Shown here piece by piece: positions 8,146 to 17,824 of a DNA stretch of 64,000 nucleotides. The notes under the pieces are model-generated. The model saw only the letters and a program-made list of their open reading frames with translations. It was not told the origin of the DNA and searched no databases. A program made the translations under genes and the position numbers. Position 1 is the first letter of the stretch; the number at the start of each line of letters is the position of its first letter. Origin of the DNA: an uncultured Ruminococcus sp. (GTDB lineage: Bacteria > Bacillota > Clostridia > Oscillospirales > Acutalibacteraceae); assembly GCA_902786345.1 (NCBI GenBank), contig CADACB010000008.1:1-64000 (forward strand), written 5' to 3'.

Positions 8146-8793
8146 TTATTTGTTTTCTTTAAAATTAGTTTCATAATAATTGCATATGTTTTTCATACAG
8201 CAGAGCTCACATTTTGGCTTGCGTGCATTACATACAGCACGTCCATGAAGAACCAGACGATGACAGAAATCGTTAGATTTTTTAGGGGGAAGAAGTTCTC
8301 TAAGAATTTTTTCAATTTTTACGGCATCTTTTATATTGTGGAAACCAAGTCTTGAGGTTATTCTTATGCAATGAGTATCAACAACAACAGCAGACTTGCC
8401 GAAAATATCACCTATAACAAGATTGGCGGTTTTTCTTCCGATGCCGGGCAGCTTTGTAAGCTCCTCTATTGTATCCGGTACAACACCGCCGAAGCTGTCG
8501 CACAGCATTATGCACATTGATACTATGTCCTTGGCTTTTGTTTTATAAAGACCGCAGGACTTTATATATTCCTCAACTTCACTGACATCTGCCTTGGCGA
8601 AAGCTTCTGCTGTGGGGAATCTTTCAAACAATGCCGGAGTAACCATATTTACACGTTTATCGGTACACTGAGCTGCAAGTCTTGTTGCAATAAGAAGATG
8701 AAGAGCATTGTTGTATGTTAGCGAGCATATTGCATCGGGGTATTCATTTTCCAGCAGTGCTATTGCTTTGTCTGCCTTTTCTTTATCATTCAT
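8146..8793 (-). CDS. nth: endonuclease III
   Basis: This is a bifunctional DNA glycosylase/AP lyase of base excision repair that removes oxidised pyrimidines. The helix-hairpin-helix LPGIGRKTANLVIG contains the catalytic Lys, and VVDTHCIR holds the catalytic Asp. The C-terminus has four cysteines in the C-x6-C-x2-C-x5-C pattern of the [4Fe-4S] cluster (CNARKPKCELCCMKNIC). The frame begins at 8811, but ATG 8793 is preceded by AGGAGA at proper spacing, giving 215 residues, the normal length. It lies alone between terminators and the Enzyme I-like gene. Confidence 0.96.
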   Translation of the reverse strand: MNDKEKADKAIALLENEYPDAICSLTYNNALHLLIATRLAAQCTDKRVNMVTPALFERFPTAEAFAKADVSEVEEYIKSCGLYKTKAKDIVSMCIMLCDSFGGVVPDTIEELTKLPGIGRKTANLVIGDIFGKSAVVVDTHCIRITSRLGFHNIKDAVKIEKILRELLPPKKSNDFCHRLVLHGRAVCNARKPKCELCCMKNICNYYETNFKENK

Positions 8794-8872
8794 TTTTTTC
8801 TCCTGATACATAATAACGGCGAAGTATGATGTTTTCTTTGTCGTTATGGTTTATTGTTTTATTTGGCTTTGT

Positions 8873-10528
8873 TTAAAGCCTTGATAATATTTTGGAACAG
8901 TCTGTGGTATCGTTATCACGCACAACTGCTTTGACATCCAACAGCTTTGATGGTACTACAGCCAGCTTTTCAACTCCGAATGCAAGAAAAAGCGGCGTCA
9001 TATATGTATCTGATGCCAGCTCTCCGCAGATGGTAATAGGCTTGTTTTTTTCATGTGCATTTTTACAGATAAGTCTTATTAGTCTTAATACTGCCTTGTG
9101 ATAAGGCTCATAAAAATACTCCAGCTTTTGATTCTCCCTGTCCATAGCCAATGTATATTGTGTCAGTGTATTTGTGCCGATTACAATAAAGTCAGATACT
9201 CTGCATATCTCATCTGATATGATGGCTGCGGCAGGAGTATTTATCATAGTTCCTATTTTTACATTTTTGCTGAATTCCTGACCCTTTGCTTTAAGTTCAA
9301 GCTTTACGTCTTCAATAGTACGTCTGGCATATTCTATTTCTTCAATATTGTTTATCATCGGAAGAACAATATTGAGATTACCGTGAACAGAAGAACGGAA
9401 AAGTGCTCTTAGCTGAGAAGTAAACACTGCCTTATTGTTAAGCAGAACGCGGATTCCTCTGTATCCTATAAGAGGATTTGTTTCCGGCGGCATATCAAGA
9501 TAACTGATTTTTTTGTCAGAGCTTAAATTAGCCAGTGAGATTGTCACTTCAGAATGCTCGAAAGATTTCAGGATGGTTTTATACACTTCAATCTGTTCGG
9601 ATTCACTCGGACAAGAACTTCTGTTTAAAAATATATAGTCAGACTTGAACAGACCTATACCTTCGGCATCATTGTTTTTTGCAGCACCAATTGCTTCGAG
9701 AGTGCTTATATTTGCAGAAAGTATTATTTTCTGTCCGTTCTTGGTTACAGAAGGAAGTCCGAGCTGATTTTTAAGCTTTTGTTGTTTCTTTAGATAGATA
9801 TTCTGCTTTACTTTATATTGTGTAAGTGTTTTTTGATCCGGACTGATAATTACTCTTCCGTTTTGACCGTCAATGATTGCATCTAAGCCATTAAAACGTG
9901 AAAGTGATTCCTTGACCTGAATAACCGAGGGCAAGCCCATTGTACGTGCAAGAATTGCCGTATGAGAATTTTTTGAGCCTTTGTTGGTGATAAAACCGAT
10001 GAGATTTTTATTTTGAAAACTGATAGTTTCGCTTGGTAAAAGTTCATTTGCTGCAATTATAACAGGAGTGTTATCATCAGAGATTTCTTCATTTTTATTT
10101 GGCATCAATATTTCAAGAACGGTATTTGCTGCATCAATAATATCAGAATAACGTTGGCGAAGGTAGTCATCATCAAGTGACTGAAAAATTTCAGCGATCT
10201 TTTCAGCAGTATTTTTTACCGCAAATTCTGCATTAAGGTGCATATTTTCGATACAAGTTTCAACTGTTTCTACAAACTTTGAGTCTTCAAGTATCATAAT
10301 ATGAGTCTGGAATATTACGGATTCACTTTTACTTACATGCTTGCAGGCCTCATCATAAAGCTGCTGTAAATGATGTTTAGCTTTTTTTGCTGCTTGTCTG
10401 TAGCGCTTTAGTTCGGCTTCGGAGTCTCTGACAGTATATTTTGGAACATCGTTTTTTGAGTTTGAGTAAAACGAAAGCCTTCCGATTGCGATTCCGTTTG
10501 AAACGCCTCGTCCGTATAGCTCTAACAT
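8873..10528 (-). CDS. Enzyme I-like PTS protein with altered catalytic residues
   Basis: In full-length PTS Enzyme I, PEP phosphorylates a His, which then passes phosphate to HPr. From ATG 10528 (AAAGGAG seven bases upstream) the protein is 551 residues and keeps the domain order: N-terminal EIN region, swivelling His domain with NSHTAILARTMGLPSV (His189), and a PEP-binding barrel. The barrel motifs differ from the family. GLLRTEF is GLFKSDY (Arg to Lys295), RTxDIGGDK is SLANLSSDK (Arg to Ser331), GxMxExPAA is GTMINTPAA (Glu to Asn430) and GTNDLTQ is GTNTLTQ (Asp to Thr454). The Arg of the DR-x-N motif (464) and Cys501 remain. With E. coli numbering one higher, these are R296, R332, E431 and D455. 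No ptsH or EII gene is nearby. Loss of PEP chemistry is inferred. Confidence 0.85.
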   Translation of the reverse strand: MLELYGRGVSNGIAIGRLSFYSNSKNDVPKYTVRDSEAELKRYRQAAKKAKHHLQQLYDEACKHVSKSESVIFQTHIMILEDSKFVETVETCIENMHLNAEFAVKNTAEKIAEIFQSLDDDYLRQRYSDIIDAANTVLEILMPNKNEEISDDNTPVIIAANELLPSETISFQNKNLIGFITNKGSKNSHTAILARTMGLPSVIQVKESLSRFNGLDAIIDGQNGRVIISPDQKTLTQYKVKQNIYLKKQQKLKNQLGLPSVTKNGQKIILSANISTLEAIGAAKNNDAEGIGLFKSDYIFLNRSSCPSESEQIEVYKTILKSFEHSEVTISLANLSSDKKISYLDMPPETNPLIGYRGIRVLLNNKAVFTSQLRALFRSSVHGNLNIVLPMINNIEEIEYARRTIEDVKLELKAKGQEFSKNVKIGTMINTPAAAIISDEICRVSDFIVIGTNTLTQYTLAMDRENQKLEYFYEPYHKAVLRLIRLICKNAHEKNKPITICGELASDTYMTPLFLAFGVEKLAVVPSKLLDVKAVVRDNDTTDCSKILSRL

Positions 10529-10577
10529 ATGTTTCACTCCTTTCTCATTGTAAGTTATAACAGTTTCGTTAATATAA

Positions 10578-10605
10578 TTAAACAATATTTTAGATGAAAA
10601 GTCAA
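10578..10605 (-). promoter_or_regulatory. promoter for the Enzyme I-like gene
   Basis: On the minus strand TTGACT (10600-10605) and TTTAAT (10578-10583) are separated by 17 bases, each matching consensus at five of six positions. The start codon is about 50 bases downstream. It is divergent from the lipoprotein promoter at 10680-10708. Confidence 0.6.
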
Positions 10606-10679
10606 CAGTACAAATTTAATTTATTGTAAGTCAATTGCGAACTTTAAAATGCTATCTTAAATCGCGGTTTAACTCAAGG

Positions 10680-10708
10680 TTGACGAAGAAGAGATATGAT
10701 GTTAAAAT
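10680..10708 (+). promoter_or_regulatory. promoter for the lipoprotein gene
   Basis: TTGACG (10680-10685) is followed after 17 bases by TAAAAT (10703-10708), both five of six matches, about 24 bases before the ATG. Confidence 0.65.
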
Positions 10709-10731
10709 TATTTCAGTAAGGGTGTGTTAAA

Positions 10732-11547
10732 ATGAAGAAAATAGTATGTATTATAATTGGTGTTCTGATACTCTGGAGTTGTACTGCGTGTTCACAAAAC
10801 AGCAATGATGAACAGTCGGCGACAGGGGCTGAAGGCAGTCATACAGAAAAGGAAATATCTAATGATACATCGGAATCGTTTGTGTCTGAAAATTCATTAT
10901 CCGATACTCCCGAGGGTATGGGAGAGCAGCTTTATAATAGCTTTGGAAAGTTTTGGACCGGAACATATTATTATATAGATATGGTTATGAGGGTAGAGCC
11001 TGCAGATCAGGAAAGCTCTTCAGATACAGCATTTGTTTCTGAGTATAATTACAAGATAGCTGTTGATCAGGATGATGAGCTTGCAATGCTGAATATGACA
11101 ATGCCGGACGGTACGACAGGACATCTTATCATAAAAGATGGAAAGTGTTATAAGCTGGATGATAAGAATAAGAATTATATGGTCCAGGATTATCCATATA
11201 GTGTAAAGGGATTCGGAGAATTATATACCACAGACCTGTACATAGGGATGATGAATCATATCATGCTTGAAAAACAAGGTAAGGAGGATTTCAAGCTCTC
11301 TGAAAATGAAAATCCGGTGAAACTTGATTTTGAAAAATATAAGCTTACTCCTGATTCTGAAAGCTCTGATGCAGTAACTGAGGCTTATATAACCTACTAT
11401 TTTGATAACGGAAAGCCATATGCTCAACTGCTTGAAACCGATAAGGGTAAAACAATATTTATATTTAACGAAATAACTGATAAACGTGGGTCTGATAATT
11501 TATTTGAGATCCCCGGAAATTATAATGAGGTAAGTGAAGAGTCTTGA
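10732..11547 (+). CDS. predicted lipoprotein, unknown function
   Basis: The 271-residue product starts with a Lys-Lys leader and hydrophobic stretch ending WSCTACSQNS. Cys at about residue 21 fits lipid attachment, although the residue three before it is Cys rather than Leu. A Ser/Glu-rich linker of about 35 residues follows, then a soluble beta-rich domain with YYYIDMVMRVEP, YKIAVDQDDELAMLNMTMPDG and HLIIKDGKCYKLDD. The repeated antiparallel character loosely recalls LolA/LppX-like or outer-surface lipid-binding lipoproteins, but I do not recognise a named family. It is a single-gene unit with its own promoter and terminator. Confidence 0.8.
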   Translation: MKKIVCIIIGVLILWSCTACSQNSNDEQSATGAEGSHTEKEISNDTSESFVSENSLSDTPEGMGEQLYNSFGKFWTGTYYYIDMVMRVEPADQESSSDTAFVSEYNYKIAVDQDDELAMLNMTMPDGTTGHLIIKDGKCYKLDDKNKNYMVQDYPYSVKGFGELYTTDLYIGMMNHIMLEKQGKEDFKLSENENPVKLDFEKYKLTPDSESSDAVTEAYITYYFDNGKPYAQLLETDKGKTIFIFNEITDKRGSDNLFEIPGNYNEVSEES

Positions 11548-11552
11548 TAATT

Positions 11553-11583
11553 AAAAACAGCATCTTTATGGTGCTGTTTTTTA
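11553..11583 (+). terminator. intrinsic terminator of the lipoprotein gene
   Basis: AAAAACAGCA (11553-11562) pairs with TGCTGTTTTT (11572-11581), with a nine-base loop and a T-run merging into the right arm. Confidence 0.85.
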
Positions 11584-11679
11584 GTCGGTTTAAAATACTT
11601 AAGTGATAATATTAAAATATAGCATAATTGATGAGCTGGATTATGACTGACAACTTGTTGTTTTTTTAAAAAAAATATA

Positions 11680-11708
11680 TATACAAAACAATAGTTTGCT
11701 GTTATAAT
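11680..11708 (+). promoter_or_regulatory. probable promoter of the ABC-2 exporter operon
   Basis: TATACA (11680-11685), 17 bases, then TATAAT (11703-11708) lie in a very AT-rich stretch. A second TATAAT follows at 11714-11719. The ABC ATPase starts at 11744. Confidence 0.5.
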
Positions 11709-11743
11709 ATGTATATAATGTAAATTACCAAGAGGGTGACGGT

Positions 11744-12448
11744 ATGCTTAATGTATCACATCTCACAAAAAAATACCATAGATTTACGGCGAATGATAAC
11801 CTGTCATTCATTGTTAATGATGGAGAGATAGCTGTGTTGGCAGGACCTAATGGTGCAGGTAAATCTACTGCTATAAAATGTATAGCAGGCCTACTGAGGT
11901 TTGACGGGGAAATTGAGATAGACGGACATAATAACAAAAGCATTGAAGCAAAAAAAATACTTGGATATGTTCCTGAGATACCGGCACCTTTTGAACTGCT
12001 GACTGTATGGGAGCATATGGAATTTATTGCCCGTGCATATAAACTGACTGACTGGCAGAAAAAAGCGGAAGAGCTTATAACAAGGATGGAACTTCAGGAT
12101 AAACTCAATAAGCTTGGAAAAGAGCTTTCAAAAGGTATGCAGCAAAAAATCAGTATTTGCTGTGCTTTATTGACAAATCCTCAGACGGTTCTGTTTGATG
12201 AGCCTTTTGTGGGTCTTGATCCCCATGCGATCAAGGAGCTTAAGTCAATGCTTTTTGAAATGAAGGCTAAGGGTACTACGATCATCATAAGTACACATAT
12301 GCTTGACAGTGTTGATGAATTCTGGGACAGAGTGTTCATTATGATGAATGGCAGGATCGAAGCAGAACGTGAAAGAAAGACTGTAGAGAAAAGCGGAGAA
12401 AATCTTGAAGAACTGTTTTTTTCTATTACAGAAAAAAATAAGGATTAA
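11744..12448 (+). CDS. ABC exporter ATP-binding protein
   Basis: This 234-residue ATPase is of the CcmA/YtrB/NatA kind, pairing with ABC-2 type membrane proteins. It has Walker A AGPNGAGKST, signature LSKGMQQKISICCALL, Walker B TVLFDEPFVGLDP and the H-loop IIISTHMLDSVDE. The ATG is preceded by GAGGGTGA at good spacing. The gene lies 54 bases upstream of a large membrane protein that is surely its partner. The substrate is unknown. Confidence 0.92.
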   Translation: MLNVSHLTKKYHRFTANDNLSFIVNDGEIAVLAGPNGAGKSTAIKCIAGLLRFDGEIEIDGHNNKSIEAKKILGYVPEIPAPFELLTVWEHMEFIARAYKLTDWQKKAEELITRMELQDKLNKLGKELSKGMQQKISICCALLTNPQTVLFDEPFVGLDPHAIKELKSMLFEMKAKGTTIIISTHMLDSVDEFWDRVFIMMNGRIEAERERKTVEKSGENLEELFFSITEKNKD

Positions 12449-12502
12449 TATAAGAATTTATAAATCTCTGAAATCAGTGAGGAATACAAGGGGGGCATAA
12501 GA

Positions 12503-14107
12503 ATGAATGCAATTTTATATATGCTCAGGAAGAATGTCAAAAATGCTGTAATTGATACGCTGAAAAGTCCCTTGAAGATGATAGTATATTTGTTTATAGG
12601 GGCGAGCCTGGTGTATGCTGTTATACAAGGGTTTACCATGAACAGATCGGTTGACGAACAGCTTGATCCAAGAATACTTTACGGAGCTTATCTTGCACTT
12701 CTTCATTTTATAAGTGTTCCTATTATGCTGAAGGGGTTGAGCACAGGTTCAAGCTTTTTTGCGATGAGCGATGTCAACAATATTTTTGTTGCACCGATCT
12801 CCGAAAAGAAAATCCTTACGTATGGCATTGGCAGACAGCTTGCTACATCTCTGTTTCTTGTGGTATGCTTTTCGGCGTATGGAAGTATGGCAATAAGAAT
12901 GTTTGAACTGAGTATTGCCGATGCACTGATGCTTGTTGGCGGTATTGCACTGATGCTTATTATTGTCCAGCTTATAACATTGCTGCTTTTTTGTCTTTGC
13001 AGTGCACATCCAAGACTTTCGGTTTATCTGAAATTTGTAATTTATCTTCTGCCTGTATATGCACTTGGATCAGTGACAATATTTATGTTCAGCAGTTCAA
13101 TGACACTTGAGAATCTATATGCGGCAATTTCACAGCATTACCTTGAGTATTCACCTGTAATAGGTTGGCTTCACGGATTTGTTTTTGGTTTGCTTTATGG
13201 CAATACGATGAAGGCTGTTATATATGGAGTATTATTGCTTATATGCTGTGCTTTAAGCATTCTTATATTCTGTCTTACAAAGCTTGATTATTATGAGGAT
13301 GTATTACAGAAAGCAGAGAGCTATTATGAATTCAGGGATAATATAAGAAACGGCAAGGTGAGCGACAGCGATTGGCTTGGTTCAAAGCCTGTGAAGCTGA
13401 GAAAGCAGGGAATCAGAAGAGGCAGCGGAGCATCAAGTATATTTTTCAAGCATTTACGTGAGGGAGCAAGACGGTCAAGGTTTATGTTTTTTAACATAAA
13501 TACAATAGTTTTGCTTGGCGTAACTGGAGTTATTGGAATGGCTATGAAAAGTTTTTTCAATTCTCCTTACAGAATATCTGTAATATATATTGCAGCAACT
13601 GTTATATGCTCATACATACAGTTTTTTTTTAGTGCAGCGGGCGATTGGGTGAAGGAACTTAATAAGCCGTATATATTTCTTATTCCGGACAGTCCGGTCA
13701 GAAAGCTGATTATGGCAGGAGCAACAAGTATTATAAAACCGTTTATTGACGGCGCAATATCCTTTGTGTTTTTATGGATGCTTGTAGGAGGACATATTCC
13801 TGACATCATTGTTTGTATGCTTGTTTATGGCAGCTTTGGTTGTATATACATATCCTCAAATATACTTGCACAGCGTATAGTTGGGATCAGCGGCAACAGA
13901 GGAGTTTTCATTACTTTTTATATGGGAATTATGGTTGTGCTTATGATACCTGGTATAGTGATAGGATTATTGGCACTTTCAAATGTAAGCGGTTATTTTA
14001 CTATAATATCCGCATCTGTTCTTGGGTTTCCGGTTTTTCTTTGGAATATTTTTATTTCGTTTATGATTTTTATGCTCTGCAAAAATCTTCTTAACAACAT
14101 TGAATAG
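12503..14107 (+). CDS. ABC exporter membrane protein
   Basis: The 534-residue protein has many hydrophobic segments (around 11-13) in two halves separated by a charged cytoplasmic stretch at about residues 265-315 (YEDVLQKAESYYEFRDNI). The duplicated hydrophobic halves fit a two-unit ABC-2-like permease, or the group often called putative ABC exporter. ATG 12503 follows AGGGGGG. The preceding ATPase gene and this one form a two-gene operon. I cannot assign a substrate; lipid, peptide or drug export are all possible. Confidence 0.85.
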   Translation: MNAILYMLRKNVKNAVIDTLKSPLKMIVYLFIGASLVYAVIQGFTMNRSVDEQLDPRILYGAYLALLHFISVPIMLKGLSTGSSFFAMSDVNNIFVAPISEKKILTYGIGRQLATSLFLVVCFSAYGSMAIRMFELSIADALMLVGGIALMLIIVQLITLLLFCLCSAHPRLSVYLKFVIYLLPVYALGSVTIFMFSSSMTLENLYAAISQHYLEYSPVIGWLHGFVFGLLYGNTMKAVIYGVLLLICCALSILIFCLTKLDYYEDVLQKAESYYEFRDNIRNGKVSDSDWLGSKPVKLRKQGIRRGSGASSIFFKHLREGARRSRFMFFNINTIVLLGVTGVIGMAMKSFFNSPYRISVIYIAATVICSYIQFFFSAAGDWVKELNKPYIFLIPDSPVRKLIMAGATSIIKPFIDGAISFVFLWMLVGGHIPDIIVCMLVYGSFGCIYISSNILAQRIVGISGNRGVFITFYMGIMVVLMIPGIVIGLLALSNVSGYFTIISASVLGFPVFLWNIFISFMIFMLCKNLLNNIE

Positions 14108-14165
14108 GAAGAATATATCAGAAGAAATATACTGACAGAATGATGCAGTAATATGGAGTGAAGCT

Positions 14166-14678
14166 ATGAGAATATTAGGAATAGATCCCGGATATGCCAT
14201 TGTAGGATATGGAGTTATTGAATTCAGCGGAGGACGTTATTATGCGGTCGATTATGGTGCTATCACAACCGATGCCGATACACCCTTTCCGCTTCGTTTG
14301 CAGCAGATCTATAACGGACTTATCTCTGTTATTATAAAAAATGATCCGGATGAAATGTCAATAGAACGTCTGTATTTTCAGAATAATCAGAAAACAGCAA
14401 TTGCTGTTGCCGAAGCGAGGGGAGTTACTCTTCTTGCCGCACAAAACAGCAATCTTCCTATCAGCGAATATACTCCGCTTCAGGTAAAAACTGCTGTTAC
14501 AGGGTATGGTCAGGCACATAAAATGCAAGTTATGGAGATGACAAGAAGACTTCTCAAGCTTGACAAAATACCGCGTCCGGATGATACAGCCGATGCGTTG
14601 GCAATAGCTATATGTCACGCACAAAGCTCAGGAACACAATTGAGAAATCTTTTGAATCTTAAAAATAAACAAAAATAA
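14166..14678 (+). CDS. ruvC: Holliday junction resolvase RuvC
   Basis: RuvC is the RNase H-fold endonuclease that resolves Holliday junctions by symmetric cleavage within RuvABC. The acidic active-site residues are visible in MRILGIDPGYAIVGYG, MSIERLYF and RPDDTADALAIAICH. At 170 residues it is of family length. GGAGTGAAG precedes the ATG. It heads the ruvC-ruvA-ruvB-xseA-xseB-ispA run. Confidence 0.97.
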   Translation: MRILGIDPGYAIVGYGVIEFSGGRYYAVDYGAITTDADTPFPLRLQQIYNGLISVIIKNDPDEMSIERLYFQNNQKTAIAVAEARGVTLLAAQNSNLPISEYTPLQVKTAVTGYGQAHKMQVMEMTRRLLKLDKIPRPDDTADALAIAICHAQSSGTQLRNLLNLKNKQK

Positions 14679-14710
14679 AATGAACATTTCACAAAGGAAT
14701 GAGGTAGAAA

Positions 14711-15322
14711 ATGATATACAGCCTGAATGGAACAGTAATAATGACAGGACAGAATTTTGCCGTTATAGAATGCGGGGGAGTTGGATATAAGTGTCTTGTA
14801 ACGATGAATACCTTACGTACTCTTCCGCGAAACGGAGAGAGAGCAATGCTATATACTCATATGATAGTACGTGAGGATGCTGTAGAGCTTTGCGGCTTTG
14901 CTTCAACCGATGAAATGAATTGCTTTAAACTATTGACATCAATAAGCGGAGTGGGTGCAAAGGTTGCAATTGCAATTTTGTCTGAGCTAAAGCCGGAGCA
15001 GCTTGCACTTGCGGTATCTCTTGGTGACAGCAAAATGCTTACAAGGGCAAGCGGAGTAGGAAATAAGCTTGCGCAAAGAATAATCCTTGAATTGAAGGAT
15101 AAAATCAAAAAGCTTGGTATAGCATCAGAAAGCACATCAAAAGGCGGTGATGTATCTGCTGCTGTGCCTTCTGCTTCGGCAAATATCTCACAGGCGTTGG
15201 GTGCGCTTGCCGTTCTTGGATATACCCCCGAGGAGGTACTGCCGTTTATGGGAGATACAGATCCCGATATGTCTGTTGAACAGATAATTGCTCAGACATT
15301 AAGATCAATAGGCAAAAAGTAG
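14711..15322 (+). CDS. ruvA: Holliday junction branch migration protein RuvA
   Basis: RuvA binds the four-way junction and loads RuvB. The 203-residue protein has the N-terminal OB-fold (MIYSLNGTVIMTGQNFAVIECGG), tandem helix-hairpin-helix motifs (LLTSISGVGAKVAIAIL and RASGVGNKLAQRIILELKDKI) and the C-terminal three-helix domain (SQALGALAVLGYTPEEV) that contacts RuvB. ATG 14711 is preceded by AAGGAATGAGGTA. It lies 32 bases after ruvC. Confidence 0.97.
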   Translation: MIYSLNGTVIMTGQNFAVIECGGVGYKCLVTMNTLRTLPRNGERAMLYTHMIVREDAVELCGFASTDEMNCFKLLTSISGVGAKVAIAILSELKPEQLALAVSLGDSKMLTRASGVGNKLAQRIILELKDKIKKLGIASESTSKGGDVSAAVPSASANISQALGALAVLGYTPEEVLPFMGDTDPDMSVEQIIAQTLRSIGKK

Positions 15323-15343
15323 TCTCTTTGAAAGGAAAGCACA

Positions 15344-16384
15344 ATGGAAGATTTTGATTTTGAAAACAGGATAGTTTCACCTACAGAAATTATGGGAGAC
15401 AGCGACAGTGATAATCCCCTTCGCCCTAAAACACTTGATGACTATATCGGTCAGGAAAGGGCAAAGCAAAATCTTGCCGTGTTTATTGAAGCGGCAAAGC
15501 AGCGCAACGAAAGTCTTGATCACGTTTTGCTTTACGGTCCTCCGGGACTTGGTAAAACTACACTTTCAGGTATCATTGCAAATGAACTGAGGGTGAATCT
15601 CAGGATAACCTCCGGTCCTGCAATTGAAAAGCCGGGAGATCTTGCTGCAATACTTACAAATCTTAATGAGGGGGATGTACTTTTCATTGATGAGATCCAC
15701 CGCATTTCACGTGCGGTTGAGGAGATACTATATCCTGCAATGGAAGATTTTGCTATTGATATTGTAACAGGAAAGGGACAGATGGCGGCGTCTTATCATT
15801 TACCGCTGCCTCATTTCACTCTTGTCGGCGCAACCACAAGAGCCGGTCAGCTTACAGCTCCGCTGCGTGACCGTTTCGGGGTATCCTTAAGATTGGAGCT
15901 TTATACTCCCGAACAGCTTGCAAGGATTGTTACACGAAGTGCTTCTATACTCAATATCCCTATTGAAACTGACGGAGCACTCGAAATTGCGTCACGCTCA
16001 AGAGGTACCCCGCGAATAGCTAACAGAATGCTAAAGCGTGTCCGTGATTTTGCACAGGTAATGTCTGATGGTATTATAACCCTTGAAACAGCGCAGACAG
16101 CACTTGAACGTCTTGAAATTGACGAATTAGGGCTTGATGCAAATGACAGACGCATGCTTACAGCTATTGTAAAATTCTATCGCGGCGGACCTGTAGGACT
16201 TGAAACGCTTGCAGCTGCTATCGGTGAAGAAGCGGTTACAATTGAAGATGTAATAGAGCCTTATCTTATGCAGATAGGCTTTCTCAACCGTACTCCAAGA
16301 GGACGCTGTATAACAAAGGCTGCCTGTCTGCATATGGGTTTTGATCTTCCGGATGCACAGGACGGACAAATAAAATTTGAGTGA
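15344..16384 (+). CDS. ruvB: Holliday junction helicase RuvB
   Basis: RuvB is the AAA+ hexameric motor of branch migration. Residues include [14 protein letters not shown], Walker [13 protein letters not shown], Walker [12 protein letters not shown], sensor 1 [10 protein letters not shown] and the arginine-finger region LRDRFG, with the C-terminal winged-helix end [13 protein letters not shown]. The 346-residue length is normal. Its stop overlaps the GTG start of xseA by four bases, implying coupled translation. Confidence 0.98.
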   Translation: MEDFDFENRIVSPTEIMGDSDSDNPLRPKTLDDYIGQERAKQNLAVFIEAAKQRNESLDHVLLYGPPGLGKTTLSGIIANELRVNLRITSGPAIEKPGDLAAILTNLNEGDVLFIDEIHRISRAVEEILYPAMEDFAIDIVTGKGQMAASYHLPLPHFTLVGATTRAGQLTAPLRDRFGVSLRLELYTPEQLARIVTRSASILNIPIETDGALEIASRSRGTPRIANRMLKRVRDFAQVMSDGIITLETAQTALERLEIDELGLDANDRRMLTAIVKFYRGGPVGLETLAAAIGEEAVTIEDVIEPYLMQIGFLNRTPRGRCITKAACLHMGFDLPDAQDGQIKFE

Positions 16385-17616
16385 GCGTTATGAATACAAA
16401 TATACTGACTATATCACAACTTAATTTTTATGTTAAATCCCTGATGGAATCTGACAGCAATCTGCGTTCGATATACCTCAGAGGAGAAATATCCAATCTT
16501 ACCGATCACTATCGTTCGGGACATATTTACCTTACTCTTAAGGATGACAAATGTGCAATAAGAGCTGTTATGTTTGCAGGTAATGCACGTTTGCTGAAAT
16601 TCAGACCGCAGGATGGGATGACTGTACTTGTAAGAGGTCGCGTATCCTTGTATGATGTTACCGGTACTTATCAGTTTTATATCGAGGATATGCAGCCTGA
16701 CGGAATCGGTGCGCTTAATCTTGCCTTTGAGCAGCTTAAGAAAAAGCTGTTGGCAGAGGGGATTTTTGATGAAGCACATAAAAAGCCGCTTCCTTCATTA
16801 CCGAAACGCATAGGTGTAATAACATCTCCTACAGGGGCTGCTCTGCAGGATATATGCCGCATACTCAAAAGACGTTACCCTATGGGTGAGATCATTTTGT
16901 GTCCGGTTCTTGTTCAGGGAGAAAATGCTGCCTCTCAGCTTACGGAAGCGGTGAAAAGGTTTAATTATATCAAATGTGCTGACGTTATAATAATAGGACG
17001 GGGCGGAGGTTCAATAGAGGACCTGTGGGCATTCAATGATGAAGCACTTGCCCGTGCTATATACGATTCTGAAATACCTGTGGTTTCTGCTGTCGGACAC
17101 GAAACTGATTTTACAATATGTGATTTTGCTGCGGATATACGTGCGTCTACTCCGTCAGCAGGGGCGGAGCTTGTTTCACCTGATTCCGAAACTCTTAAGT
17201 CATCAATATTATACAATCAAAGATATATGCGTGAACTTGTTCTCAAAAGACTTGTTGATGAAAGAAAAAGGCTTGATGGTGTTGCAGGATCCAAGGCGCT
17301 TCGTTCACCTATGGAAGTTATTAACTATCGAAAACTGAGGCTTGATATGATAACTTCGCAAATGAGATCTTCATATTCATCGTTCCTTGCACAACAGGCA
17401 CAGCGTTTTACAGGTATGAGCGCAAAGCTTGATACACTCAGTCCCTTGAAGGTAATTGCCAGAGGATATTCAATAGCACTTAACCATAGGGGGGCTGTTA
17501 TTAAAACAAAGAATGATGTGAATATAAACGATGAAATTAATGTTATCGTTAAAGACGGAATACTAAGCTGTAACGTGCACGATATTAGGGGGGACGATGA
17601 TGAAAAAGAAGCTTGA
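16381..17616 (+). CDS. xseA: exonuclease VII large subunit
   Basis: XseA with several XseB subunits degrades single-stranded DNA from both ends in mismatch repair and recombination. The OB-fold N-terminus has [25 protein letters not shown], and the catalytic domain has [34 protein letters not shown] and [28 protein letters not shown]. It then continues as a helical tail. The GTG at 16381 overlaps the ruvB stop. An ATG at 16390 is an alternative, and neither has a strong ribosome binding site, which suggests coupling. Confidence 0.96.
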   Translation: MSVMNTNILTISQLNFYVKSLMESDSNLRSIYLRGEISNLTDHYRSGHIYLTLKDDKCAIRAVMFAGNARLLKFRPQDGMTVLVRGRVSLYDVTGTYQFYIEDMQPDGIGALNLAFEQLKKKLLAEGIFDEAHKKPLPSLPKRIGVITSPTGAALQDICRILKRRYPMGEIILCPVLVQGENAASQLTEAVKRFNYIKCADVIIIGRGGGSIEDLWAFNDEALARAIYDSEIPVVSAVGHETDFTICDFAADIRASTPSAGAELVSPDSETLKSSILYNQRYMRELVLKRLVDERKRLDGVAGSKALRSPMEVINYRKLRLDMITSQMRSSYSSFLAQQAQRFTGMSAKLDTLSPLKVIARGYSIALNHRGAVIKTKNDVNINDEINVIVKDGILSCNVHDIRGDDDEKEA

Positions 17617-17824
17617 TTACGAGAAGTCAATCCTTAGACTTGAAGAAATTGTAGAGCTGCTTGAAGGCGGAGAATTGTCACTTGAAGAATCTATGAAGCT
17701 TTTTGAGGAGGGTACAAAGCTTTCGGCTGCCTGTTATGAAATTCTGAACAAGGCAGAACAGAAGATAACCCAAATTACCGATCTTGAAGATAATGGGAAT
17801 GCGTCAGAGGAGGAAGCAATATGA
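17597..17824 (+). CDS. xseB: exonuclease VII small subunit
   Basis: The 75-residue helical protein contains [38 protein letters not shown], the recognisable XseB signature. It overlaps the xseA end by 20 bases and follows an AGGGGGG site. Two adjacent ATG codons (17597, 17600) could start it. The stop overlaps the ispA start as ATGA. Confidence 0.95.
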   Translation: MMKKKLDYEKSILRLEEIVELLEGGELSLEESMKLFEEGTKLSAACYEILNKAEQKITQITDLEDNGNASEEEAI

